This document shows, in pieces, positions 35,012 to 43,044 of a DNA stretch of 64,000 bases. Source of the DNA: DASXBA01 sp036406475 (GTDB taxonomy: Bacteria; Actinomycetota; Thermoleophilia; Solirubrobacterales; Thermoleophilaceae); the NCBI GenBank assembly GCA_036406475.1, contig DASXBA010000040.1, positions 1 to 64,000 of the forward strand, read 5' to 3'. The notes under the pieces were generated by a model that ran no database searches, was not told where the DNA came from, and was given only the letters and a program-made list of their open reading frames with translations. The position numbers were made by a program, and so were the translations under genes. Numbering within the stretch: position 1 is the first letter of the stretch; every line of letters starts with the position of its first letter.

Positions 35012-36661
35012 CTACTTGAGCCGGGCGTGGACGGTGTAGTCGAAGTAGGTGTTCAGGAAGATCCCACCTACGTTCGCCGTCTCACCCTTGATCGTAAGCC
35101 GATCGCCCGACGAGTGCGAGCTGAGAACGTCGCACGTGTCGGCGACCGTGGACACCGGCTGACCGTCGATCTCCTCGATGGTGTCCGCCGTCACCAGCTT
35201 GGCCTTCTCGGCCGGTGAGTCGGAGTCGGTGGAGAGGACCACCGGCATCTTCGCGCTGTGGTCCGGACGTGCCCCGACCGCGCTCGCCACCTGGCTCGCG
35301 TCCAGGACGGTGAGGTTCCAGCCGAGGTATGCCGAGTCGCGACCGGCCTCGAGGTCCGGGAGGAGCGACTGGGCGCGGGTCATGGAAATCGCGCCGTTCT
35401 GGTTCTGGCTCGAGCCGCTCGACCCGATCGTGTTGACGCCCACGACCTCGCCCTTCTCGTTGAACAGCGGGCCGCCCGAGTTGCCGGGGCTGATCGGGCT
35501 GGTGTGCTGGATCAGCGCCGGGTACTTGGGCAGGTCGTCCGCGATCGTGCCGGGGGCCGCGCCCGAGGACACCGTGCCGTCGGTGCCCTGGAGCCGGCGC
35601 TGGGATACGTCGGACTCGAACGAGCCCGGGTAGCCCATCGCCACGACCTTGTCGCCGCTCGACACGGACGAGGCCTTGCCTAGCTTGGCCGCCTTGAGCC
35701 CGGCGGGCTTGGGAGACAGCTGGAGCACCGCCAGGTCCTCACAGGGCGCCTGGCCCAGGACCCGCGCGTTCGACTCCGTGCTGCCCACGGTCGCCTTGAC
35801 CGACGTGGCGCCGGCGATGACGTGCGCGTTGGTGAGCACGAGGCCCTTCGCGGCGTCGACCACGATCCCGGTGCCGCCGCCGGCCTCGGTGACCTTCTTG
35901 CCGTTCGAGAAGCCCGGCGACTTGGTGTCCACGCGCGCGACGGTCTTCTTGTTGTCGTTGATGATCTGCTTGGTGGACAGCTTGTCGCTTCCGCCGCCGC
36001 CGGAGAGCGCCACGATCGCGACGACGACGATCGCGATCAGGACGACCACGCCGATGATGATCGGTACGACCGGGGGGCCGCTGCGGCCGCGGCCGCGCTG
36101 CGGGCCGGGACGACGCGGGGGAGGGGGCGGAGCCCCCGGAGGCGGAGGAGCCCCCGGAGCCTGAGGAGCTACCGGACCCGGAGCCCCCGGAGCCGGCGGA
36201 CGAGCCGCGGGCGGGGGCGGGGGCGGAGGCGCCGAGGGCGGCTGGGCCGCCGGAGCGGGAGGGGGCGGGGGAGGCGGAGTCGGGCTCGGCGTCGCCTTGG
36301 TCGCCTGGCCCGGCGGCGGCTGCGAGGGGGAGAAGGCGGTTGCCTGCGGCGCTTCGCCGCCTGCGCCCTGCACCTGGAACGTGGTGGTCCCGACCTTGAC
36401 GGTGTCGCCCGGGTTCAGGACCTGCGCGCCTTCGATCTTCTTGCCGTTGACGAACGTCCCGTTCGTCGACCCGAGGTCTTCGATGGCCAGCTGGTCACCG
36501 GCGCGCCGGCTGATCCGCGCGTGGTTGCGGGAGATCTCAGGGTCGTCGCCGAGCTTGCCGTCGTCAGTGTCGGCGGCACGGCCGATAAGGAACTCGCTTT
36601 CGAGCTGGATCTCCTTGCCAGCCGCGTTGCCTGCGACTACGCGCAGTGATTCACCGGCCAA
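35012..36661 (-). CDS. FHA domain - membrane helix - HtrA-like serine protease fusion
   Basis: 549 residues in three parts. Residues 1-97: FHA domain with FLIGRAADTD, ISRNHARISRR and GSTNGTFVNG, which binds phosphothreonine. Residues 100-205: a long Pro/Ala-rich linker. One helix at about 206-228 (VVPIIIGVVVLIAIVVVAIVAL). Then an extracellular trypsin-like protease: His in VLTNAHVIAG, Asp in CEDLAVLQL and Ser in SPGNSGGPLFN. The C-terminal 100 residues are PDZ-like (SPAEKAKLVTADTIEEIDGQ). The intracellular phospho-reader joined to an extracytoplasmic protease suggests kinase control of proteolysis from inside the cell. The kinase gene follows at 10 bases. Confidence 0.93.
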   Translation of the reverse strand: MAGESLRVVAGNAAGKEIQLESEFLIGRAADTDDGKLGDDPEISRNHARISRRAGDQLAIEDLGSTNGTFVNGKKIEGAQVLNPGDTVKVGTTTFQVQGAGGEAPQATAFSPSQPPPGQATKATPSPTPPPPPPPAPAAQPPSAPPPPPPPAARPPAPGAPGPVAPQAPGAPPPPGAPPPPPRRPGPQRGRGRSGPPVVPIIIGVVVLIAIVVVAIVALSGGGGSDKLSTKQIINDNKKTVARVDTKSPGFSNGKKVTEAGGGTGIVVDAAKGLVLTNAHVIAGATSVKATVGSTESNARVLGQAPCEDLAVLQLSPKPAGLKAAKLGKASSVSSGDKVVAMGYPGSFESDVSQRRLQGTDGTVSSGAAPGTIADDLPKYPALIQHTSPISPGNSGGPLFNEKGEVVGVNTIGSSGSSQNQNGAISMTRAQSLLPDLEAGRDSAYLGWNLTVLDASQVASAVGARPDHSAKMPVVLSTDSDSPAEKAKLVTADTIEEIDGQPVSTVADTCDVLSSHSSGDRLTIKGETANVGGIFLNTYFDYTVHARLK

Positions 36662-36726
36662 GACTCACACTCCTGTCTTCAGTGTCTGGGGGGATGGGGG
36701 GTGAAGTCGGTTGTATACCGCAAGAG

Positions 36727-37224
36727 TCAGTCGCCGCCACCGCCGCCGGTGGTGGCCGCCGCCCCACCGCCGCCACCGCCGCCGCTCGTGGCTCCGCCGG
36801 AAGTCGAGCCGCCGCCGCCGCCGGACGTGGAGCCGCCCGTCGTGGAGCCGCCCGTCGTGGAGCCGCCCGTTGTGGAGCCGCCGGTGGTTGAGGTGCTGCT
36901 GGTGGAGCCGCCGGACGTGGAGCCGCTCGTCGAGCCGGTGGTCGAGCTGGAGCCGCCCGAGCTGCTGCTGCCGCCACCGCCACCACCACCGCCTCCGCCG
37001 GAGGACTTCTTCTTCTTGAGCCCGGGCACGCTGCTGCCGGTATCGAGGCTCGCCACGTCGAGCCCGCCCTTGGAGGTGTCGACCTTCTCGGCCTTGCCCG
37101 AGCCGGAGTCGGACGACTTGCTGTCGCTGCTCGCGGTGGCCTTGCCGATGCCGAAGGCCGCCGCGAACGCCACGATGACGGCCACCGCCCCGATCGCGAG
37201 GTGCTGTGGCTTGAGGCCGCTCAC
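36727..37224 (-). CDS. membrane-anchored Gly/Ser/Thr-rich low-complexity protein
   Basis: 165 residues from GTG 37224, overlapping the upstream stop (GTGA). Residues about 9-29 (AIGAVAVIVAFAAAFGIGKA) form one helix or uncleaved signal. A Ser/Asp/Lys-rich segment and KKKK at about 75 follow, then a poly-Gly run and repeated GGSTT units, ending in another Gly run. The repeats are encoded by 15-base tandem copies. No known domain. The opposite strand has a Pro-rich open frame of similar length, rejected because this strand has the membrane helix and operon linkage. It may be a flexible surface or wall-spanning filament. Confidence 0.65.
   Translation of the reverse strand: MSGLKPQHLAIGAVAVIVAFAAAFGIGKATASSDSKSSDSGSGKAEKVDTSKGGLDVASLDTGSSVPGLKKKKSSGGGGGGGGGGSSSSGGSSSTTGSTSGSTSGGSTSSTSTTGGSTTGGSTTGGSTTGGSTSGGGGGSTSGGATSGGGGGGGAAATTGGGGGD
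36827..36886. repeat. 15-bp tandem repeats inside the Gly/Ser/Thr-rich gene
   Basis: Four consecutive 15-base copies of GTGGAGCCGCCCGTC (the third and fourth with one or two changes) encode repeated GGSTT on the minus strand. Copy number changes would lengthen or shorten the protein in frame. Confidence 0.85.
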
Positions 37225-38582
37225 CGAAGGAATATGTTGCTAGTGCACTTCGTGGGCTTCGACTTGCCGATCGGGATGCAGCGGTTACTCGAGCGCTTGG
37301 GACCGGCCAGAATCGACCTGGCGAAGCTGTGCCGCGGGGCCTTGTAGCCGGCCTTGAACGAGAGGTACTTCCCGATGTAGCCGCTCTTGGTCAGCTTGAC
37401 CGTCACGCGAGTGACTTCTTTCCGCTTGCGCTTCTTGCTGAAAATAACTGACCTGAGGCGCTTCGACAGCGAGCCCTTCTTCCGGATCTTGCAGTGCTTT
37501 CGTGGCTTGCAGCTGATCCTGATCTTGGTGCCTCGCGGGGCCTTGCCCGCCAGCTTGATCCTCAGCTTCGCCGATACGTAGACCGAAAATCCGTGGACCT
37601 TTCGGATCTTGCCGGCGCTCGTGCTCGCGGTGATGTCGGGGATCGCCACGCGGTCGGGGCAGCCGTTGGCGTTGCGATCCGTCTTGCCCAGCGAGCTCTC
37701 GTGCGGGCACCGGTCGTTCGGGTCGAGCAGATGGTCGCCGTCGGAGTCGGGGCAGCCCCGGCTCACCGTGCCGAACAGATGCGGGCAGGCGTCGTTCTTG
37801 TCGACGGTACCGTCGGCGTCGGCGTCGGGACAGCCACCGCGACCGTGGGGACCGCCCGGAGTCGTCTTGCAGCCGTCGCCGCTGTCGACGATGCCGTCGT
37901 TGTCGGAGTCCGGATCCCACCTGAAGGTGATGTCGTAGGCCCCGTCGTTGCCGGAGTTCTGCGCTCCGACGCCGACGACGACAGTGCTCCCTCTCGGCAC
38001 GACGATGTCGCGCGCCTGGTAGGTCTGGCTCCCGGCATCCGCGAGGAAGCAGTCCGTCGGTCCCGAGAAGTAGTCCTCGCCGTAGAAGAGGAGCGGGACG
38101 AACCCGGCGCCGGATCCGAAGACGCCCAGATCCAGGAAGCCGCTGTGGTCGACCTGGAACTCGTACCAGACGGTCGACTTGTAGGTGACGACGTTTGAGT
38201 TGAAGGTGCAGGTGTTGTTCGGAGGAGCGTCGAAGCCCGCCTCGGTCGTGGCTCCGACCGTGGACTCGTCCTCGAAGGCACACGTGTTCGGGTATCGACA
38301 GATAGAGCTCCCGTTGATGCCGTCCGAGAAGTCGGGTGCGTCGGCGTAGTCGTCGGCGCCGACATTGTCGCTCACGTCCTTGGTGCCGCGAACTCGCGCG
38401 GAACCGTGGAGCTGGACGAGGCTCTTACCCGAGAGCTTGTGGGGCCCGCTGAGGCCGGGCGGAGCCGAGGCCGTGAAGTGGCCGGGTCCTTCTGGCCCGC
38501 TTCCGTTATCAGCAGCTTGAGCGCCTGCTGCCACGGCCACGAATGCGGCCAGGGTCGCGATCAATCCATAGCGAAGGCGCAC
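37221..38582 (-). CDS. secreted thrombospondin type 3 repeat (calcium-binding) protein
   Basis: GTG 38582 is chosen because GAAAGGAGC lies about 10 bases upstream and the product then begins with a good signal peptide (MRLRYGLIATLAAFVAVAAGAQA). 453 residues. After a 180-residue N-terminal domain with NTCTFNSNVVTYKSTVWYEF, three type-3 Ca-binding repeats are visible: DPDSDNDGIVDSGDGC, CPDADADGTVDKNDAC and CPDSDGDHLLDPNDRC, followed by DRNANGCPD. The basic C-terminal 120 residues contain ISCKPRKHCKIRKKGS and KLTKSGYIGKYLSFKAG, which resemble the tails of the two paralogues at 39959-42942. It is the first gene of the minus unit with the Gly-rich protein, FHA-HtrA and kinase. Confidence 0.85.
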   Translation of the reverse strand: MRLRYGLIATLAAFVAVAAGAQAADNGSGPEGPGHFTASAPPGLSGPHKLSGKSLVQLHGSARVRGTKDVSDNVGADDYADAPDFSDGINGSSICRYPNTCAFEDESTVGATTEAGFDAPPNNTCTFNSNVVTYKSTVWYEFQVDHSGFLDLGVFGSGAGFVPLLFYGEDYFSGPTDCFLADAGSQTYQARDIVVPRGSTVVVGVGAQNSGNDGAYDITFRWDPDSDNDGIVDSGDGCKTTPGGPHGRGGCPDADADGTVDKNDACPHLFGTVSRGCPDSDGDHLLDPNDRCPHESSLGKTDRNANGCPDRVAIPDITASTSAGKIRKVHGFSVYVSAKLRIKLAGKAPRGTKIRISCKPRKHCKIRKKGSLSKRLRSVIFSKKRKRKEVTRVTVKLTKSGYIGKYLSFKAGYKAPRHSFARSILAGPKRSSNRCIPIGKSKPTKCTSNIFLR

Positions 38583-38789
38583 GGGCCAAAGCTCCTTTCG
38601 AGCGAGTCGGGGGACGCGTCCATTCCGTTTTTTGCGACTGCGGCGAGATGCGCTTACGCTGGGCACGCACCACGCCTCGGTGCTAGTTGAGCACGTAAGT
38701 ATGAAAACTGCAAGAAGACGTGCGATGCGGTGTCGGGGCGCCACTTTGTGACGATCTCGGAAACGTTTCGTGGGGGGTCTAAGCTAGGC
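38583..38789. promoter_or_regulatory. divergent promoter region between the two kinase-linked units
   Basis: This 207-base gap separates the minus unit (secreted protein to kinase) from the plus kinase-FHA pair. It is less GC-rich than the genes. It contains a perfect 10-base palindrome GAAACGTTTC at 38760-38769, about 20 bases before the plus start, a plausible operator for a repressor. No confident -35/-10 pair was found on either strand. Confidence 0.4.
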
Positions 38790-39674
38790 GTGGGAGTGAC
38801 CAGCAGCCAAAATTACGACCAGGTAGCGGACCTGCAGCCCGGCGCCACCGTCGGCCCGTACAAGATCGAATCTCGTCTTGGGGAGGGCGGCATGGGGCTC
38901 GTCTACAAGGCGGTCGGTCCCGACGGCCAGCACGTGGCGCTCAAGCTCGTGCGCGGCAAGCTCGCCGCCGACCACGTCTTTCGCAAGCGCTTCGACCGCG
39001 AAGCCGGCGCAGCGCGCCGGGTCACCCATAGGCACGTCGTCCCGGTCCTGGACACCGGCGAGCACCAGGGGATCCCGTGGATGGCGCAGCAGTTCATCCC
39101 CGGTGGGACCCTCCAGGACAAGATCGAGCGCGACGGGCAGCTCGACCTCGAGAGCGCCGTGGCGCTCTGCCTCGAGGTGGCCAAGGGCCTGAGCGCGCTC
39201 CACGCCGAGGGCCTGGTCCACCGCGACCTGAAGCCCGCCAACATCCTCCTCGACGAGGACGGCGGCGCCCACATCACGGACTTCGGCCTCGCCAAGGACC
39301 GCGACGCGAGCGCGCTGACCGAGCCCGGCCAGGCCGTGGGCTCCATGGACTACATGGCCCCGGAGCAGATCCGCGGCGAGGAGGTCACTGGCGCCACCGA
39401 CGTCTACGCCCTCGGCTGCGTCATCTACGAGGCGCTGGTCGGCGATCCGCCGTTCGCCGACAAGGAGGGAATGCAGGTGCTCTGGGCCCACCTCCGCGAC
39501 GAGCCCAAGGAGCCGGGCGCCAAGCGCTCTGACCTGTCGCAGGACGTGAGCTGGGCGGTGATGCGCGCGCTCGAGAAGGATGCCGAGCGCCGGCCCCCGA
39601 GCCCCACCGCGTACGCCCGGATGGTCCAGGTGGCCGCCGGCGTGCCGCCGCTCAGCCCCGGAGACAGCGCCTGA
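38790..39674 (+). CDS. soluble Ser/Thr protein kinase
   Basis: 294 residues from GTG 38790; GTG 38730 is an alternative that would add 20 unrelated residues. The kinase domain fills residues about 18-280: glycine loop LGEGGMGLVYKA, ATP Lys in HVALKLVRG, LVHRDLKPANILL, ITDFGLAKD and MAPEQIRGEEVTGATDVYAL. There is no membrane helix and no extra domain, unlike the kinases at 32734 and 44283. The stop overlaps the start of the small FHA gene (TGATG), so kinase and phospho-reader are made together. It is divergent from the TSP3/FHA-HtrA/kinase unit. Confidence 0.92.
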   Translation: MGVTSSQNYDQVADLQPGATVGPYKIESRLGEGGMGLVYKAVGPDGQHVALKLVRGKLAADHVFRKRFDREAGAARRVTHRHVVPVLDTGEHQGIPWMAQQFIPGGTLQDKIERDGQLDLESAVALCLEVAKGLSALHAEGLVHRDLKPANILLDEDGGAHITDFGLAKDRDASALTEPGQAVGSMDYMAPEQIRGEEVTGATDVYALGCVIYEALVGDPPFADKEGMQVLWAHLRDEPKEPGAKRSDLSQDVSWAVMRALEKDAERRPPSPTAYARMVQVAAGVPPLSPGDSA

Positions 39675-39955
39675 TGGAGGTCGTGTTCGTGGAGGAGCGC
39701 CCGATCGAGGGCGCGGAGCGCCGGATCGCTCCGGGAAACACCGTTGGCCGCGCGGGCGCCGACGTCGAGCTCGTCGACCCGGACGTCTCGCGCAAGCACG
39801 CCACCTTCCACCAGGTCGACTCCGGCATCGGCGTCGAGGACCTCGGCTCCCGGAACGGGACCTACGTCAACGACGAGAAGATCACGGGGATCGCGACGCT
39901 GGCGGACGGCGACCGCGTCCGCTTCGGCAACACCGTCTGGCGCCTGAACCGCTGA
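39674..39955 (+). CDS. stand-alone FHA domain protein
   Basis: 93 residues consisting of one FHA domain: APGNTVGRAGADVELVDPD, VSRKHATFHQVD and DLGSRNGTYVND, with the conserved Arg, Ser, His and Asn of the phosphothreonine pocket. It is translationally coupled to the soluble kinase upstream and would be a binding partner or substrate of phosphorylated proteins. Its stop is 3 bases from the stop of the convergent secreted protein at 39959. Confidence 0.92.
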   Translation: MEVVFVEERPIEGAERRIAPGNTVGRAGADVELVDPDVSRKHATFHQVDSGIGVEDLGSRNGTYVNDEKITGIATLADGDRVRFGNTVWRLNR

Positions 39956-39958
39956 GCG

Positions 39959-41458
39959 CTACTTGAACTCCGGGCAGCGGCTGCGGAGCTTCTTGCTGCC
40001 GGGGGTCTGGCAGCGGGTGGCGAAGCTCGGCAGGGCGTGGCTGCGGAGCTTGAAGCGGAAGACCTTCGAGATCTCGCCCTTCCTGGTCAGCGAGAGCTGA
40101 ATCGACGTCCGGCGGCGCAGCCTGACGCGGCGACCGTGCTTCTTGAACAGCCGGGAGAGCTTGGCGCGGCCCTTCTTCAGCTTGACGCTCTTCGACTTGA
40201 AGGGACAGCCCCTGCCGCGGCAGGTGACCTTGAGCTTGGCCTTGGAGGTGACCTTGGAGAGGTTGAGCAGGGTGATCTGGGTCCGGCTGCCCGTTAGGTG
40301 GAACGAGAAGCGGATCGTCGCGTCGACCGAGTCGAACGGGGCCGAGAAGCCGTTGCAGTCCTCGTCCACGCGGTTGCCCGGCACCTCCTTGCCTCCGGGC
40401 TGGCACCAGGAGAAGGAGGTGGGGGTGGGCTGGACGTTGCCGACGAGGTCGATGGCCCGGACGTTGAACGTGTGCTTGCCGTCGCTGAGCCCGGAGACGG
40501 TCTTCGGAGACGCGCAGGCGCCGAAGGCGCCGTTGTCGACGCGGCACTGGAAGCTGCCCCCGCCCTCGTTCGAGCTGAAGGCGAAGGTGGCACTGTCGGA
40601 GGCGGTGGCGCCGTTGGGCCCCGAGGTGACGGACGCGTGGGGCGGATCGGTGTCCTCGACGAGCGTGATGAAGCGCTTCGTGACCGGATCGGTCTCGGCG
40701 GCCTTGAGCCGGCTGCCGGCGGGCGGTGGGCCGAACGAGTTGTGGGTGCAGCCGCCGGCGCAGCTCGGGAGGGTGTCGGCCTTGGTGATCCCGAGCTTGG
40801 TGCCGAGCGAGGTGAGCGAGAAGGGGCCCACGGCGGGTCCGGCGCCGGCGGTCGCCAGGAAGGTGTAGTAGGGCTGGTTCGCCGGCGCGAACGTCAGGCC
40901 GCCGAACACGCCGGAGTCGATGTCCCCGGCGCCCGCGAAGATGCCGCCGCCCGAGGCGAAGAAGGCCGAAATGTCGTCCGTCCGGGCGGCGATCGCGGTC
41001 GAGTCGGGGGTTTGTGCGTCACCGCTCGACGGCTGTTCGTTGAGATCGCAGCCGCCGCAGTTCGCGTCGGACGCAATGAAGATCGCGCTCCAGTGCGCGG
41101 TGTCGATGGGAGTGGTCGTGAACGCCGCGCTGCGGGGGTCCACGACGGTCCGCGGCACCACGTTGGTGCCGAAGGCCTTGTTCAAGGCGGAGGCGACGTC
41201 CGGCGTGTTCCCCGGGTCGTCCAGCGTCGGGTCGCGGTCCAGCACCAGCACCGGCTTGGTCGGGTTGGGCGCTCCGCCGCGGATGTAGCGGACGACGACC
41301 TTGACGAAGTTGCATTCCGTGTTCTGGGAGCCGCCGCAGTGGAAGTCGATGTCGTGACCGCTCTCGATCAGGCGTCCGGCGGATGCGGACGGCGCGAGGG
41401 CGAGGGCGGCGAGCGCACTGGCCAGGGCGGCGAGGCTGAGGAGGCGTCCGCGGGTCAC
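39959..41458 (-). CDS. secreted Cys-rich protein with Ig-like and basic C-terminal domains (paralogue A)
   Basis: GTG 41458 overlaps the upstream stop (GTGA); 499 residues. Signal peptide MTRGRLLSLAALASALAALA to about residue 26. The N-terminal domain starts AGRLIESGHDIDFHC and contains VVPRTVVDPRSAAFTTTPID, CGGCDLNEQ and FASGGGIFAGAGD. A middle Ig-like segment has FSSNEGGGSFQCRVDNGAFG and HTFNVRAIDLVGNVQPTP. WCQPGGKEVPGNRVDEDCNG leads to a basic tail with CRGRGCPFKSKSVKLKKG and RCQTPGSKKLRSRCPEF. No enzyme motif. The closest relative is the tandem copy upstream; the Ig-like segment suggests adhesion or surface structure. Confidence 0.75.
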   Translation of the reverse strand: MTRGRLLSLAALASALAALALAPSASAGRLIESGHDIDFHCGGSQNTECNFVKVVVRYIRGGAPNPTKPVLVLDRDPTLDDPGNTPDVASALNKAFGTNVVPRTVVDPRSAAFTTTPIDTAHWSAIFIASDANCGGCDLNEQPSSGDAQTPDSTAIAARTDDISAFFASGGGIFAGAGDIDSGVFGGLTFAPANQPYYTFLATAGAGPAVGPFSLTSLGTKLGITKADTLPSCAGGCTHNSFGPPPAGSRLKAAETDPVTKRFITLVEDTDPPHASVTSGPNGATASDSATFAFSSNEGGGSFQCRVDNGAFGACASPKTVSGLSDGKHTFNVRAIDLVGNVQPTPTSFSWCQPGGKEVPGNRVDEDCNGFSAPFDSVDATIRFSFHLTGSRTQITLLNLSKVTSKAKLKVTCRGRGCPFKSKSVKLKKGRAKLSRLFKKHGRRVRLRRRTSIQLSLTRKGEISKVFRFKLRSHALPSFATRCQTPGSKKLRSRCPEFK

Positions 41459-42942
41459 TTGAAGGACGGGCAGCGCGCCCGCAGCTTCGAGCTGCCCGGC
41501 GTCTGGCAGCGGGTGGCGAAGTTCGGTACGGCGGCGCGCCGGACCTTGAACTCGTAGACCTTCGAGATCAGGCCCTTCTTGGTGAGGGACACGCGGATGC
41601 GGGCGCCTCGGCGCAGCTTGGCCTTGCGGCGATGCTTGCGGAAGATCTTCGAGAGCTTGGCCCGGCCCTTCTTGAGCTTCACGCTCTTCGACTTGAACGG
41701 GCAGCCCTTGCCCCGGCAGGTGACCTTGAGCTTGGACCTCGAGGTGACCTTGGAGAGGTTCATCGAGCTGACCGTGGTCGAGCGCCGGGTGAAGCGGAAG
41801 GCGAAGCGGATCGACGCCTCGACCGAGTCGAACGGGGCCGAGAAGCCGTTGCAGTCCTCGTCGACCTTGTTTCCGGGGACCTCCTTGCCGCCGGGCTGAC
41901 ACCAGGACGAGGAGGCGGGGGTGGGCTGGACGTTCCCGACCAGGTCGATGGCCCGCACGTTGAAGGTGTGCCTGCCGTCGGGCAGCCCCGAGACCGTCTT
42001 CGGGGACGTGCAGGCGCCGTAGGAGCCGGTGTCGACCGAGCACTGGAACGACCCGGGCTCGTTGGCGGAGAACGTGAACGTGGCGGAGCTCGAGGCGGCC
42101 CCGCCGGACGGGCCGGAGAGGACCCTCGCGACAGGGTTGTCGCTGTCCTCGACGAGCGTTACGAAGCGCCCGGAGGCGTCGCGCTCGGCCACGTGCAGCT
42201 GGCTGCCGGCCGGCGGGAAGCCGAACGAGTTGTGCGTGAAGCAGAGGCTGCAGTTGATGTCGCCGCTCGTCAGCCCGATGTGGGCGCCGAGGCTCGTGAG
42301 CGAGAAGGGCGGGTTGGCGTTGTCCGCGCCGGCCGTGGCCACGAAGGAGTAGTAGGGCTCGTTGGGGCTGCTGAACGTGGGGGCGCCGGTGAAGCCGCCC
42401 GCGTCCGCCGCCCCGGCGCCCACCATCAGGCCGCCGCCGGCGTTGAAGAAGGCTGAGATGTCGTCCGTGCGGGCGGCGATGGCGGTCGAGTCGGGCGTCG
42501 AAGCCACCCCGCCGGCGATCGGGTCGTTGAGGTCACAGCCGCCGCAGTTGACGTCGGAGGCCACATAGACCGCGCTCCAGTGCGCGGTGTCGATCGGCGT
42601 GGTGTTGAACGTCCCGCTGCGCGGGTCGACGACGGTGCAGTTCGTTCCGGGGCAGTGCCCGTAGACCTTGTTCACCGACTGCTGCGCCAGTAGGCCGCCC
42701 CGGTCGAGGATCAGTATCGGCTTGCTCGGACTGGGGGCGGCGGCGCGCACGTAGTTCAGCCCCGCCTTGACGAAGCCGCACTCGTTGGCGGGGGAGGTGA
42801 TGCAGTGGTAGTCGGCGTCGTGGCCGCTCTCGACCAGCCGCCCGGCCAGGGCCGACGGGCTCAGCGCCAGGGCGGCGAAAATCACCAGCAGCCCTGGCAG
42901 CGTCCGGCGGACAAGGCGAGTCCTCCCTACCACCTCGCTCAA
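41455..42942 (-). CDS. secreted Cys-rich protein with Ig-like and basic C-terminal domains (paralogue B)
   Basis: 495 residues from TTG 42942, with GTG 42933 as alternative. The signal peptide is LPGLLVIFAALALSPSALA after a basic start. The same domain order as the downstream copy is seen: AGRLVESGHDADYHC, CGGCDLNDP, FNAGGGLMVGAGA, an Ig-like segment with FSANEPGSFQCSVDTGSYG, WCQPGGKEVPGNKVDEDCNG and the basic tail CRGKGCPFKSKSVKLKKG to RCQTPGSSKLRARC. The two are a tandem duplication with similarity over their full length. The gene overlaps its copy by 4 bases. It is divergent from menE. Confidence 0.75.
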   Translation of the reverse strand: MSEVVGRTRLVRRTLPGLLVIFAALALSPSALAGRLVESGHDADYHCITSPANECGFVKAGLNYVRAAAPSPSKPILILDRGGLLAQQSVNKVYGHCPGTNCTVVDPRSGTFNTTPIDTAHWSAVYVASDVNCGGCDLNDPIAGGVASTPDSTAIAARTDDISAFFNAGGGLMVGAGAADAGGFTGAPTFSSPNEPYYSFVATAGADNANPPFSLTSLGAHIGLTSGDINCSLCFTHNSFGFPPAGSQLHVAERDASGRFVTLVEDSDNPVARVLSGPSGGAASSSATFTFSANEPGSFQCSVDTGSYGACTSPKTVSGLPDGRHTFNVRAIDLVGNVQPTPASSSWCQPGGKEVPGNKVDEDCNGFSAPFDSVEASIRFAFRFTRRSTTVSSMNLSKVTSRSKLKVTCRGKGCPFKSKSVKLKKGRAKLSKIFRKHRRKAKLRRGARIRVSLTKKGLISKVYEFKVRRAAVPNFATRCQTPGSSKLRARCPSFK

Positions 42943-43044
42943 AGGTCCCCCATTTGGACGACGGAGTCAAGCCGTCTTTAGCATGGCTCCGCTCTGGACG
43001 ACTGGGTCTCCCAGCAGGCGCGCTCGGGCCCGCGGCGGCTCGCC

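Noticed and set aside
36701..37243. Pro-rich plus-strand frame opposite the Gly/Ser/Thr-rich gene
   Set aside because: It has no membrane or signal segment; the minus-strand frame has both a helix and a GTGA link to its operon.
38759..38782. ECF-type promoter GGAAAC ... GTCTAA before the soluble kinase
   Set aside because: The spacing between the two boxes (12 bases) is too short for ECF sigma factors.
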